DNA of 64,000 nt from Arthrobacter agilis (GCF_030816075.1 NZ_JAUSXO010000001.1:2108001-2172000), one strand, 5' to 3'. Numbered from the stretch's first letter, positions 37,949-51,917 are shown. A program made the numbers and translations. Notes: generated by a model not told the origin, from the letters alone.

Positions 37949-38677
37949 TCAGCTCGCGCGCAGGCGCTCGACGACCTCATCGACGGGCCCGTCCATCAGG
38001 ATCTTCCCGTGATCCAGCAGGACACCGCGATCACAGATCCTGGCCACCATGTCGAGGTCGTGGCTGACCACGACGAGGGTCTTCCCCTCGGCGGCGAGCT
38101 CCGCGATCTTCGCCAGGCACTTCTTCTGGAACGGTTCGTCGCCGACGGCGAGGATCTCGTCGATGAGGAAGACCTCCGGGTCCGTATGGACGGCGACGGA
38201 GAAGGCGAGCCGGAGATACATGCCGGACGAGTAGAACTTGACCTCGGTGTCGATGAACTGCCCGATCTCGGAGAACTCGACGATCGAGTCGAAGCGCTCC
38301 TCGATCTCCGCGCGTTCCATGCCGAGGATGGCGCCGTTGAGATAGACGTTGTCACGACCGCTGAGGTCCGGGTGGAACCCGGCCCCCACCTCGATCAGGC
38401 CCGCCACCCTCCCCCGGGTGTGCACGCTGCCGGTATCGGGGCGCATCACCCCGGAGATGTGCTTGAGCAGGGTCGACTTCCCGGAGCCGTTGAAGCCCAG
38501 GAGGGCGACCGTCTCCCCCTCCTGGATGGTGAGGGACACGTCGGACAGCGCGTGGAAGCGCTCGGACAGGTCGCCCTTGCGACCCTTCATGAGCCAGACG
38601 AAGGCTTCCTTCATGGACCGGGTATGGCGCAGGACGAACTGCTTGTTGACGTCGCGGATCTCGATGGCTGTGCTCAC
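37949..38677 (-). CDS. Polysaccharide export ABC ATPase (Wzt type)
   Basis: 242 residues, without the C-terminal glycan-binding domain of the Gram-negative Wzt group. Walker A is GFNGSGKST, signature YSSGMYLRLAFSVA, Walker B FLIDEILAVGDEPF. This is the set found in the galactan exporter of mycobacteria (Rv3781/Rv3783 type). It pairs with the permease immediately upstream, and both lie after GlfT2. Starts at GTG 38677, one base from the permease stop. Confidence 0.88.
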   Translation of the reverse strand: MSTAIEIRDVNKQFVLRHTRSMKEAFVWLMKGRKGDLSERFHALSDVSLTIQEGETVALLGFNGSGKSTLLKHISGVMRPDTGSVHTRGRVAGLIEVGAGFHPDLSGRDNVYLNGAILGMERAEIEERFDSIVEFSEIGQFIDTEVKFYSSGMYLRLAFSVAVHTDPEVFLIDEILAVGDEPFQKKCLAKIAELAAEGKTLVVVSHDLDMVARICDRGVLLDHGKILMDGPVDEVVERLRAS

Positions 38678-38678
38678 G

Positions 38679-39583
38679 TTACAACTCCTGGGCGAAGCGG
38701 CCCTCGAGCCGCCGGAAGACGAGCTGGCCGATGACGAGCATCAGTGCCGAGGTCACCAGCGCGACCGGGATCCACAGCGACAACAGGTTCGGCGGGATCG
38801 CTTCGGCCCGCTCCGTGGTGGGCAGCCAGAAGGCGAAGTGGAACGTCTCGACGGCCACCGTGATGGGGTTGAGCTGGTAGATCATGAACCAGGTCTCGCC
38901 GAGCTTCTCGCGGACGAGCAGCCAGGGATAGAGCACGGGTGATGCCCAGGTCGCGACCATCAGCAGCATGTCGACGAGGTTCTCGGCGTCGCGGAAGTAC
39001 ACGTTGACCGCGCCGAACAGCAGGCCGAGCCCGATGGCGAACATCGTGACGATCAGGAACCCGGCGACGGCGGCGGCGAGCTGGAGCACCGAGGGCGACC
39101 ACCCGGCGAACAGACAGGCCACGAGGAGGATGAGGATCTGCGGCAGGAAATGCACCGCCGACACCCACGTGGAGGCGATCGGGAAGAGTTCCCGCGGAAG
39201 ATAGATCTTCTTGATCAGCCCGCCGTTGGACACGATGGCGCGCGACGCATTGCCCAGGGCCTCGTTGAAGTAGTTGATCAGCACGATGCCCGAGAACAGG
39301 TAGATCGCGTAGTTCGGCAGGCCACCGGGGTTCCGGTCGCTCTGCTCGAGCCCCAGGAAGACCCCGAGGGCGACATAGAACACGACGAACTGGACGCCCG
39401 GCTTGACGTAGGACCAGAGCAGTCCGAGGACCGATCCCCGGTACCGGACGCGCAGCTCCTTCTGGACGAGCAGCTTCAGCAGGTAGCGGGACCGGACGAC
39501 GTCGCGGAGACCGTGGCCGTATCCCGGCGCCACGAGCTCACCGCGCGGCCCCCCTCCGGCCGCCGACCGGTCGGTGACGCTGC

Positions 39584-39587
<4 letters not shown>
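38679..39587 (-). CDS. Polysaccharide export ABC permease (Wzm type)
   Basis: 302 residues of the ABC-2 permease family, with LKLLVQKELRVRYRGSVLGLLWSYVKPGVQFVVFYV near the start and the NPITVAVETFHFAFW segment of Wzm proteins late. About six hydrophobic segments. Its GTG overlaps the stop of the galactofuranosyltransferase gene by four bases. Together with the ATPase it should carry a lipid-linked galactan or teichoic-like polymer across the membrane. Confidence 0.88.
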
Positions 39588-42834
<3,247 letters not shown>

Positions 42835-42939
42835 TTAAGGCTACCCGAGAGTGATGCTTCCCCTCGCCGGACCACACGGTCCGCGGTCTGCGGAACGCCG
42901 GGGAGGGGCGTGGAACACCGCTCGGCGAGGCATCGGCGC

Positions 42940-44997
42940 TCAGGCTGTCTCCAGTGCCGGGACGCCGACCAGCCGCTCCTCGAACTGCGAGACCATGGTG
43001 CGCCAGTAGGTGGCACTGACATGGTTGTTGTCGATGTACACGTACACGTTGCCGATGATGGGCGGGCACGTGACACCGGGACAGATCACGTCCGTCATGT
43101 CGACCGACCGGTAGAGCGGGGTCCCGGGATCCAGCGCGTCGAGGGGGGAGACCGCGGGGACCAGGTCCGCCTTGGCGGGTGTGCAGGGTTCGAGGGCGTC
43201 CTCGTGCTCCTGGATGCAGTCGGGCATGTTGAACTCGAACCGGGGGTTGTCCCGTACCCCGATGACCTGGATGCCGCGGGCTGCATACCGTCGCACGGTG
43301 TTCTCGAAGTCGGGCACCAGGGTCTCAGCGGTCGAGCCGAACTGCGTCTTGGTCGCGATCGTGAAGACGGCGTCGGGCTCCAGGTCCTCGATGTAGGCGC
43401 TCGACCGCTCGAAGAAGTCCGCGCACTCGGGCGTGGTGTCGGGGCCCGCCGGCCCGAAGACGCACCCCAGGGAGATCAGGTCGATCACCGTCCAGTTGTG
43501 CTTCTCGGCCAGGGAGACGACCGCTGCGGACATGTGCTGCGCATGGCTGTTCCCCACCACGACGATCGTCCTGCTCGGTTCGCCCTCGGCCAGTCTCTGC
43601 GTGCAGGAGTCCGCGAGATCGGCGGGTATGCCTGTCGCGGTCGCGTCACAGGCCTCGAGCCGGGGGAAATCGCCCTTGATCGAGCTGAGCTCCGGCAGGG
43701 TCACCGCGTCCTCGGAGATCTCGTTCCGGTACCCGGGAAGCAGGGATACCGCCCCGGGGTTGTCGGCGCTGGTCTGGGCCGCGGCACGCGCGGCCTGCGC
43801 CTGCAGGTTTTGCTGCCAGCCCGCCAAAGGCGCGGCGACCAGGCCCAGGCACACGGCGAGGACGATCACGGCCCGGCGGCGCCGCTTGTCGGCCCAGGTG
43901 AGGCGGCGGAGGGGCCGTTCGACGAACCGCATCGTGAGATACGCCAGGACCAGCGACACCGCGATGACGAGGAGGCCGCCGAGCACTCCGGGCGTCGGCC
44001 GATCCTGCCAGATCAGGGCCAGCACGAGGACCGGCCAGTGCCAGAGGTACAGCGCGTAGGACAGGTCGCCCATCCGGACCAGCGGCCCGGCGGAGAGGTA
44101 CCGGTCCACCCCGAACGGGCTGCCCGTCTGCCCGGCGACGATGACCAGGGCGGCGGCGACGACGGGCCAGAGGGCAACATACCCGGGGAACTGACCCTGG
44201 ACATCGAGGAGGAAGCCGCCGCTGAGCATCGCGACCACGCCCACCCATCCGGCCACGATCCGGAGGGAGCGTGGCAGGCGGAGGAACGGCAGCGCCAGCG
44301 CCAGGAGCGTCCCGAAGGCGAACTCCCAGAGACGGGCCCGCGTATCGAAGTAGGCGTACGCCTGGTTGGTGTAGGTCTCCCAGATCGAGAAGGCCAACGA
44401 AGCCACGAAGAGCGCTCCGAACACGAGCAGCACGACACCGCGGAACTTCAGCTGGAACCGGCGTGCCAGCAGGGAACTCGCGAGGAACAGCAGCGGCCAG
44501 AGGATGAACACCTGCCCCTGCACGGAGAGCGACCAGAAGTGCTGGAGGGGGCTCGCTGCGCTGTGGTCGTCGGCGTAGTAGTCGACCGAATTCGAGGCCA
44601 GCACCCAGTTCTGCACGTAGAGCAGCGACGCCCAGGACTGCTCGATGATGTCCAGCCACCGGTACTTCGGGACCAGCACATAGGTGGCCGCGAGGACGCC
44701 CAGGATGACGACGACGACGGCCGGCAGCAGCCGCTTGAACTGGTGCAGCCAGTGCCGCGCGAGATCCAGCGGCTTGCCCGACTCCGCCTTGCGCAGGAAG
44801 GACAGCGCCAGCAGGAAGGCCGAGATCAGCAGGAAGACATCGACGCCGCCGGACACCCGGCCGAACCACACGTGATAGGAGACCACCATGAGCACGGCGA
44901 GGGCCCTCAGGCCCTGCACCTCCGGCCGGAATCCTCGATTCTCACCGCCGGACACAACACGTGGAGCCGCGGAACGACTCGCTTCAGCGACGGACAT
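42940..44997 (-). CDS. Acyltransferase with C-terminal SGNH domain (OafA/YrhL type)
   Basis: 685 residues. An acyltransferase-3 membrane domain (1-about 370, ten hydrophobic segments, PEVQGLRALAVLMVVSYHVW with the conserved H) is joined to an extracytoplasmic SGNH domain (about 420-675) that has block I GNSHAQHM and a late DNNHVSATYW. Such fusions O-acetylate wall glycans or peptidoglycan. It starts at ATG 44997, diverging from the FHA-FtsK gene. Confidence 0.9.
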   Translation of the reverse strand: MSVAEASRSAAPRVVSGGENRGFRPEVQGLRALAVLMVVSYHVWFGRVSGGVDVFLLISAFLLALSFLRKAESGKPLDLARHWLHQFKRLLPAVVVVILGVLAATYVLVPKYRWLDIIEQSWASLLYVQNWVLASNSVDYYADDHSAASPLQHFWSLSVQGQVFILWPLLFLASSLLARRFQLKFRGVVLLVFGALFVASLAFSIWETYTNQAYAYFDTRARLWEFAFGTLLALALPFLRLPRSLRIVAGWVGVVAMLSGGFLLDVQGQFPGYVALWPVVAAALVIVAGQTGSPFGVDRYLSAGPLVRMGDLSYALYLWHWPVLVLALIWQDRPTPGVLGGLLVIAVSLVLAYLTMRFVERPLRRLTWADKRRRRAVIVLAVCLGLVAAPLAGWQQNLQAQAARAAAQTSADNPGAVSLLPGYRNEISEDAVTLPELSSIKGDFPRLEACDATATGIPADLADSCTQRLAEGEPSRTIVVVGNSHAQHMSAAVVSLAEKHNWTVIDLISLGCVFGPAGPDTTPECADFFERSSAYIEDLEPDAVFTIATKTQFGSTAETLVPDFENTVRRYAARGIQVIGVRDNPRFEFNMPDCIQEHEDALEPCTPAKADLVPAVSPLDALDPGTPLYRSVDMTDVICPGVTCPPIIGNVYVYIDNNHVSATYWRTMVSQFEERLVGVPALETA

Positions 44998-45184
44998 GGT
45001 GGGCTTCCGGGGTAGACACGATGATCAAGTGTAGCGGCGGCTCCTGTGCGGACCCGGCACGCCCGGGCCGGCAACCACCCGCGTCGGTGCCCGCCGGGCG
45101 CTTATCCACACCCCGCCACGCTCCAGGTGCCCGGGGGCGGTCCCGCCCTAGCCTCGGAGGCAGATCGGACCCCAGGAGGCCGCG

Positions 45185-48100
45185 GTGGATCTGCACGTCA
45201 CGCTCGCGAGCGCTCCCCCGAGCGCCTTCCCCACCCGGGAGATCGTCGTCGATCCCCAGGTACTGCCGACGGGCGCAGCGCTCGCCGGCCGGCTTGCAGC
45301 GGCAGGCTACGAGGCACCGTTCACGGTCGACGGTGCGCCCCTGGCCGGGCTGACGCCTCTCGTCGGCGACCTCACGGACGGGGCGATCATCGTCTGCGGC
45401 GGGATCCCGCCCGAGGCCGTCCCGGCCCGGCTGCCACCGCTCGTCTTCGTCGTCCAGTCGGGCCCCGACGCCGGCCAGGTGATTCCACTCACGCGCGGCA
45501 GCTATACGATCGGCCGCGCGGGCTGCGACATCGTGATCGCCGACCCGGGACTCTCCCGGCGGCACGCACTCCTGACCGTGACCGTGGAGACGGTCCTCCT
45601 GGAGGACCTGGACTCGGTGAACGGGACGTTCCTCGACGGGAGACGCATCAGCACCGCGGATCTCACGGTGTCGGCGGTTCTCCGGCTCGGCTCGAGCCGG
45701 TGCCGGATCGCGCTGGTCGACGACGACGGCTGGCACTACGTCTCCCCCACGGAGGTCCTCGAGGCCGTCCCGATCGGTCCGGAACCCCCGAGGAGACCGT
45801 CCCGCCTCCTGGGCCTCACGGCGGTCCTGCCGCTGGTCCTCGGCGTCGTCCTGGCCCTGACGACCGGCCTGTGGTTCTTCCTCGCCTTCAGCGGCCTCTC
45901 GGCGGTGACCGGACTCGTCCCCCTGATCGGTCACCGGCGGCAGGCGCGCGTCTTCGCGGACACCGTCCGGGAGGCGGCCGGCCGGGACCGGCTCCGCCGG
46001 GCCGGTGCGGTGCCCGACCCCGGCCAGACGGCACTCGACGCCCTGCGCGCCTGCCACGGGGCACCCCGTGGGCCGGAGGCAGGGGTGCGGCCGCCCTCCG
46101 CGCCGGTCCTGCTGAGGCTCGGCATCGCCGATCAGCCCGCGCATCTCGCCATCGGTCGGGGAACGCCGATGGTCGACCCGCCGGTCCTGTCCGAGCTGCC
46201 GCTGGTGCTGCCCTGCCTGCCGGGTGGCCACGCAGGCACCGCCTCCCGCACCGCCGTCCGCACCGTCAGCACGGCGGAACCGTTCTTCACGGTCGCGGGT
46301 GACAGGGTGGCCGTCGCGGGAGTCCTGCGCGCCCTGCTGCTCCAGCTCGCCCATCCGGAGCAGGGGTATCCGCCGGTGGTGTGCTGGGGCTCGGCCCACC
46401 TCCCGCTCCCTGCGCGGTTCCTCGCGAACGTCCTGCTCACGAAGGACCCGAGCGTCCTGGCCGCGATCATCGAGCAGACCGGTGCGCTGCTCCTCTTCCA
46501 GGTCGCGGAGGATCTTCCCGAGGTCGCCCGAGGTCCCGGGGTCCTCATCATCCGGTTCCGGCTGGACGATCCCGGACCCACGGACCCAGCCGGGAGCGGG
46601 ACGGTCCTACCGGGCGCAGGGATGGTGGTGGGCGAGGATGCCCGGGCACGCATCGACGGGCGGGAGTACCGCGTCCTTCCCGACGGTGTCTCCGAGCGGA
46701 CGTTCGAGCGGACCGCGAGGGCGCTCGCCCGAGCCGGACGGCGCGGCCCCGCCGCGACCGCCCGCCGTCCGGGAGCAGGGCCCGGCGCGGGTGTCCTGCC
46801 GGCGTCGGTATCGCTGTGGTCCGGGGAGCTCGGACCCGACACCCTCGCAGCGTCGATCCCCGGGCGATGGGCGGCGGCCGACGCGCAGCACCCGTCGGCA
46901 TCGATCGGCCGGTCCCCTGTCGGCCCGGTGTCGATCGACCTGGTCCGGGACGGGCCTCATCTCCTGGTCGCCGGCACCACGGGCTCCGGCAAGTCCGAGT
47001 TCCTGAGGACGCTGGTGCTCGGGCTGGCACTCGACCAGCCGCCCGAGCATCTGGCCCTGCTCCTGCTCGACTACAAGGGCGGTTCGGGGCTCGGCGCACT
47101 CGCCTCGCTCCCCCACTGCGTGGGAAGCCTGACGGACCTGTCCTCCGAATCGACGGCGCGGGCCCTGACCTCGCTGCGGGCGGAACTGCGGCGGCGGGAA
47201 CGCCTGTGCGCGGACCACGGCGCCCAGGACCTCGACGAACTGCGCCGGATCTCGCCGTCGAACTGCCCGCCCCGGCTCGTCGTGGTGATCGACGAGTTCC
47301 GGGTGCTGAGCGACGACGTGCCGACCGCTGGCCCGGACCTGATGCGGATCGCCGCACTCGGACGCTCCCTGGGCGTGCACCTCGTGCTGGCCACGCAGCG
47401 GGTGCAGGGAGCGGTGACACCGGACCTGAGGGCGAACCTCACGACGTCGGTGCTCCTGCGGGTGCAGACCGCGATGGAGTCGCAGGACCTCCTCGGCTCC
47501 GGCGTGGCGGCGGAGATCCCGGTCGGCGCTCCGGGCCGGGCCTTCCTGCGCCGCGGGAACGAACCGCCCGTCGCCGTGCAGGTCGCGTCGTCGTCCGACC
47601 TCCCGGCGGCAGCACCGGGCTGGCAGGACGTCACGGCCTACCTCGGCGGATCGTGGGCCGGCACACCCGCACCGGCTCCCGTCGGGGGCGACTGGAACGA
47701 CAGGGGCGACAGGATCGACGGGGGCGACGGGAGGGCCGCAGCCGGCCCCGGTGTCCTCGAGCGGGCGGTTGCCGGGCTGGTGGAGGCCGCCGGCGGGGCC
47801 GCGGCTCCCTCCCCGTTCCGGCCGGTCCTGCCGCCGCTTCCCAGCCGCCTCCCGCCCGCGGCCTGCACTGCTCTGCCGACTCCTGATGCTGATACGCACC
47901 GCGGCGGGGACGACGCCGGTGTGCTCCTCGGGATCGCCGATCACCCGGAGCACCAGGCGCAGCACCTGCTGCGCTGGTGCCCCGGGCAGCCACTCCCATC
48001 TCGCCCTCGTCGGGCTTCCCGGCTGCGGTGCGGCGGAAACCCTCGCCGCCGTCGTGTCGGCCCTGCCCGGCAGCGACCCGGACCTGCACCTGTACGTGCT

Positions 48101-49421
48101 CGACGGCGACGGGTCCCTGGGAGCATGCTCCGCGGATGCCCACGTCGGGGCGTACGTCCTGCCCGACGAGACGAAGCGGGCCGGTCGTGTCCTCGAGCGA
48201 CTGGCCGCGCTGAGGATCGGTCCGCAGGACACCGGCCGCATCGTCCTCGTGGTCACGGGGTGGGGGCGATGGAGCAGCCAGTTCCAGGGCGGACGCCTGG
48301 TCCGGGCCGAGGACGACCTGCACACGCTCGTCCGCGACGGTGCCCGGAGCGGCGTGAGCGTCCTCATCGACGGGGGCCGGGAGTTGACCACGTCACGGTT
48401 CTTCGCCCTGCTCCCCAACCGCGTCTATCTGCCCCTCGGGGCGCATGCGGAGACCACCATGGCGTGGCCCAGGATGCCGCCCGTGGACGCGGTCGCCGGG
48501 CGGGGCTTCGCCCAGGGACGGATCACGGGCAGCTGGGGCGAGGGTACCTGCCAGCTGCTGACGGAGCCCGCGGCCGCCGGACCACCGGTCCGCCCGCCCG
48601 CACGGACCCCGTTCCCGGTGCATCCCCTCCCCCGCCGGATCCTCCTGTCGAGCATCGTGGCGGGAGGGAGTCCGGACGCACCGGAGGATCTCCTGCTGGG
48701 CGTCCACGGCGACGACCTGCAGCCGTTCTCCCTCACCCTCCGCCCCGGCGAGGTGTACCTCGTGCTGGGACACGCAGGGTCAGGCCGCACCAACAGCCTT
48801 CGCGTGCTGCGGGAGTCGGCCCGGCGCCTGGTCCCGCCACGCTGCGTCCTGGCGCCGCCCCCGGACGCCGCCGGGGCAGCGGCCGTCGCATACTGGCGGG
48901 AGCTCGCGCAGGCCGGCGATGGGTCGGGCCTGGCCGAGGACTGCATCCTCCTGGTCGACGACGCGGACCGGCTGCCTCCCGACGTGCAGCAGGTACTGTC
49001 GGGTCTCGTCGCGCACGGTGTGGCGTCGGTGCTCGCGGCCAGTCCGGGTCCTGCGCTCGCGACACGCGTACCGCTCGCGCTGCGGGCCCGCAGCGCAGGC
49101 CGTGGACTGCTCCTCGCGCCGAGGACGGCGGGCGACGGCGATTTCTTCGGCGTCCGGCTCGCCGCGGACGGGCCGCCCGTCGCCGGTCGCGGATACGCGT
49201 GCGATCCGGGAGGCGTCGTGGAGGTACAGGTCGCCCGCGCGTCGGGGAAGCCGCAGGACCCGTCCGGACAGCCCGGGCTCCGCGGCCGCTACAGCGCCCT
49301 GCCGGGCCCGGTGGTCCGCACCGTGTACTCCACGACCGGCCGGGAGAAGAGTGTCACGATGACGACGGCGGCGGGGACTAGGAGCGCCAGACCGAGAAGT
49401 GGCAGGCCGTTGGAGAAGTAG
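45185..49421 (+). pseudogene. FHA-FtsK/SpoIIIE ATPase of EssC/EccC type, split by one extra base
   Basis: About 1,411 residues when read across the break. An FHA domain (about 86-165: IGRAG, LSRRH, SVNGT), two membrane helices (208-226 and 229-248), then FtsK-type ATPase domain 1 with GTTGSGKS (597-604) and VVVIDEFR. The frame changes after LLRWCP: the rest (SHSHLALVGLPGCGAAETLAAVV... to 49421) is in the +1 frame. Removing one C from CCCC (47980-47983) restores it. The later P-loops GLPGCGAAE and GHAGSGRTN lack the Lys of Walker A, as in the degenerate D2/D3 of EccC. GTG 45185 has AGGAGG 5 bases upstream. No WXG100, EccB, EccD or mycosin gene is near. A membrane translocase, substrate unknown. 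Confidence 0.8.
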
Positions 49422-49711
49422 GGGAAGGCGAGGATCACCAGGAACATCTGGACGACGAGCGAGGGCGACCGCGGCCAGCGGAAACCGGCGACGAGCTGCC
49501 GGGCCAGGGCTATGAGACCTGCGCCGACCAACAGCAGGAGCACCGTCATGAAGACCGACCCCCCGACCGAGAGCGCGTCGGCACTGAAGGCCGTCAGCAC
49601 GAAGCGGACCGCGAGCACCAGCAGCGCGACCGCCTCGAGCACCAGGATCGCGGCGATCAGGAGGACGCCGGGAGGCCGCGTCGAAGGGGGCAGGGCTTGA
49701 TCGGGAACCAC
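49289..49711 (-). CDS. Hypothetical four-helix membrane protein
   Basis: 140 residues with four hydrophobic segments from residue 15 on (GVLLIAAILVLEAVALLVLAVRF ... GLPLLGLALLVPAAVVIVTLF). Such proteins are common next to whiB1 in Arthrobacter-like genomes; function unknown. It converges with the FHA-FtsK gene and overlaps its last 133 bases as read, which may mean the FHA-FtsK end is misread. GTG start at 49711. Confidence 0.68.
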   Translation of the reverse strand: MVPDQALPPSTRPPGVLLIAAILVLEAVALLVLAVRFVLTAFSADALSVGGSVFMTVLLLLVGAGLIALARQLVAGFRWPRSPSLVVQMFLVILAFPYFSNGLPLLGLALLVPAAVVIVTLFSRPVVEYTVRTTGPGRAL

Positions 49712-49904
49712 CCTCGCACCCTACCCGACGCGCCCGGCCCCTCTCCGGGAGGCACCGCCACCTAAGGGTGCTGTGACTAACCACTCACCCATACAGCCAA
49801 TCGACAGGGTAAAACCCTTGTTTACCCGTTGGTAACGTGACAGCCTTAAAAGCAGTGGATACCCGGGGGGCCCAGAGTCGGCCCCCTTTACTATGAGCCC
49901 CCTC

Positions 49905-49918
49905 GTGAATGTTTTCAC
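49905..49918. promoter_or_regulatory. Inverted repeat upstream of whiB1
   Basis: GTGAA-TGTT-TTCAC, five-base arms and a four-base spacer, 36 bases before the whiB1 ATG. A second, looser GTGA-N8-TCAC lies near 49770. The spacing of neither fits the GTGA-N6-TCAC CRP/GlxR consensus. Could be an operator or a small hairpin; binding factor unknown. Confidence 0.35.
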
Positions 49919-49954
49919 AAGAGACGAGCGAGGCTGAAGGAGAATGTGATCACC

Positions 49955-50203
49955 ATGGATTGGCGTAGTCGCGCAGCCTGCCTCGACAAGGACCCGGAAT
50001 TGTTCTTCCCGGTCGGCAATACCGGGCCGGCGCTTCTCCAGATCGAGGAGGCGAAAAGCGTCTGCCGTCGCTGCCAGGTGCAGGACACCTGCCTGCAGTG
50101 GGCCATCGAATCCGGGCAGGACGCCGGAGTATGGGGCGGATTGAGCGAGGACGAGCGTCGGGCGCTGAAGCGCCGGGCCGCACGGGCACGCCGCGCCTCC
50201 TGA
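49955..50203 (+). CDS. whiB1: WhiB-family iron-sulfur regulator WhiB1
   Basis: 82 residues, nearly the same N-terminus as mycobacterial WhiB1. The four cluster-binding cysteines are C9, C37, C40 and C46, followed by the GVWGG turn and a basic C-terminal DNA-binding helix (ERRALKRRAARARR). The 4Fe-4S form senses NO or redox and controls transcription with sigma-A. ATG 49955 is chosen by homology; GTG 49946 is closer to AAGGAG. Neighbours the PdtaS-like kinase as whiB1 does in Mycobacterium. Confidence 0.93.
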   Translation: MDWRSRAACLDKDPELFFPVGNTGPALLQIEEAKSVCRRCQVQDTCLQWAIESGQDAGVWGGLSEDERRALKRRAARARRAS

Positions 50204-50248
50204 TCGAAGCCGGGTAGCAGTACCCGGTCCGCTCGGAGAACGGGACGA

Positions 50249-50285
50249 ACGACGAAGGGCCGCCCATCGGGCGGCCCTTCGTCGT
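50249..50285. terminator. Bidirectional terminator between whiB1 and the histidine kinase gene
   Basis: A perfect 17-bp stem (50249-50265 with 50269-50285) and 3-base loop in the gap between two convergent genes. Right for terminating both transcripts. Confidence 0.85.
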
Positions 50286-50297
50286 CGGTGGCCGGTG

Positions 50298-51776
50298 TCA
50301 GCTGCCCTGATTCAGGCGCAACGGCAGCTCGATGGTGACCGAGGTCCCGCCCCCGCCGCGCGTGCGCCATTCGATCGTCCCGCCGAGCTCGCTGGTGACG
50401 AGGGTCCGGACGATCTGGAGCCCCAGGCCCTCGGCGTGCCCGCCCGCAGGGAGGCCGACGCCGTCGTCGGCGATCGTCACCCGCAGGATCTCCTCCCCGT
50501 CGACCACCATCCGCCGGTTCGCCATGAGCCACACGGTGCCCGCACGGCCGGAGAGCCCGTGTTCGACGGCGTTCGTGACGAGTTCGTTGATCACGAGGGC
50601 CAGCGGTGTGGCGAGGTCGCTCGGGAGTTCCCCGAAGTCGCCGCTGCGCTCGGTGCGCACCGCCTGCGACGGTGAGGCGACCTCCGCGGACAGGCGGAAC
50701 TGCCGTGAGATCAGCTCGTCGAAGTCCACGCTCTGGGCCAGTCCCTGCGACAGCGTCTCGTGGACGAGCGCGATGGTCGACACACGGCGCATGGCCTGCT
50801 CGAGGCCGAGCTTCCCCTCCTCGCTGACCATCCTGCGGGACTGCATCCGCAGGAGCGCCGCAACGGTCTGGAGGTTGTTCTTCACCCTGTGGTGGATCTC
50901 CCGGATGGTCGCGTCCTTCGAGACCAGTTCCATCTCCCGGCGGCGGAGTTCCGAGACGTCACGACAGAGCACGAGCGCTCCGAAGCGCTCCTTCTCGTCG
51001 CGCAGCGGGATGGCACGCAGCGACAGGCTGACGCCCCGCGAACCGATCTCGGTGCGCCAGGGCATGCGCCCGGTGACCACCAGTGGAAGCGTCTCGTCGA
51101 CCATCCGCCGGTCCTTCAGCAGCGCCGTCGTGATCTCCGCGAGCGGACGGCCCTCGAGGGTCTCGACGTCACCGAGCCGACGGAACGCCGATACGCCGTT
51201 CGGGCTCGCGTACTGCACGATCCCGTCGACGTCGAGCCGGATGAGCCCGTCGCCGACGCGCGGGGCGCCACGCCGGGACCCGGTCGGCGTCGCGAAGTCG
51301 GGCCACAGCCCCAGGGTGCCCATCCGCAGGAGGTCGTAGGCGCACTGCCGGTAGGTCAGTTCGAGCCGCGACGGCATCCTCGAGCTCGAGAGGTCCATGT
51401 GGGTCGTCACGACGGCGAGCGTGCGGCCGTTGCGTACCATCGGCACCGCCTCCACGCGCATCGCCATCTCGGTGGTCCAGTTCGTCTCGCCGGACCGCTC
51501 GATCTTCTGGGAGGCCCAGGCGACGTCGACGAGCGGCTGCAGGTCGGCACGGATGCGCTCGCCCACGAAGTCGCTGTGGAAGACGGTGTGAGAGGTCGAC
51601 GGCCGGGCATGGGCCAGCGCGACATAGCCGCCGCCGTCGAGGGGGAACCACAGGGCGAGATCGGCGAAGGCGAGGTCGGCCACCATCTGCCAGTCGCCGA
51701 CGAGGAGGTGGAGCCACTCGGCGTCGCCGGGTTCGAACCCCGCGTGCTCGCGGATGGGGTCGGTGAAGATTGCCAT
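50298..51776 (-). CDS. pdtaS: Sensor histidine kinase, PdtaS-like (HisKA_2)
   Basis: 492 residues. Cytoplasmic: a GAF-like N-terminus, a PAS domain (about 200-300, VDGIVQYASPNG), a HisKA_2 box with IHHRVKNNLQ, and a HATPase domain with INELVTNAVEH and DDGVGLPAGG, all as in PdtaS of Mycobacterium, which phosphorylates the RNA-binding antiterminator PdtaR. No response-regulator gene adjoins it here. The ATG at 51776 gives the family N-terminus; the longer frame to 51881 adds a 35-residue Arg-rich stretch that looks non-coding. Confidence 0.9.
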   Translation of the reverse strand: MAIFTDPIREHAGFEPGDAEWLHLLVGDWQMVADLAFADLALWFPLDGGGYVALAHARPSTSHTVFHSDFVGERIRADLQPLVDVAWASQKIERSGETNWTTEMAMRVEAVPMVRNGRTLAVVTTHMDLSSSRMPSRLELTYRQCAYDLLRMGTLGLWPDFATPTGSRRGAPRVGDGLIRLDVDGIVQYASPNGVSAFRRLGDVETLEGRPLAEITTALLKDRRMVDETLPLVVTGRMPWRTEIGSRGVSLSLRAIPLRDEKERFGALVLCRDVSELRRREMELVSKDATIREIHHRVKNNLQTVAALLRMQSRRMVSEEGKLGLEQAMRRVSTIALVHETLSQGLAQSVDFDELISRQFRLSAEVASPSQAVRTERSGDFGELPSDLATPLALVINELVTNAVEHGLSGRAGTVWLMANRRMVVDGEEILRVTIADDGVGLPAGGHAEGLGLQIVRTLVTSELGGTIEWRTRGGGGTSVTIELPLRLNQGS

Positions 51777-51917
51777 GGGATCTTTCTGTTGCTCGGTCAC
51801 GACGCGGCACCACGGTCCGCACCCGGCCGGCGGTGACCGGCCGGACCTGCGGCGCGAGGTGCCACGGGTCCAGTCTGTCACTCGCAGGCCCGGGCGCCGA
51901 CCGGACCGGGCGCACCC

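Noticed and set aside
49770-49790. CRP/GlxR-like site before whiB1
   Set aside because: GTGA and TCAC are separated by eight bases, not the required six, and the match is weak.
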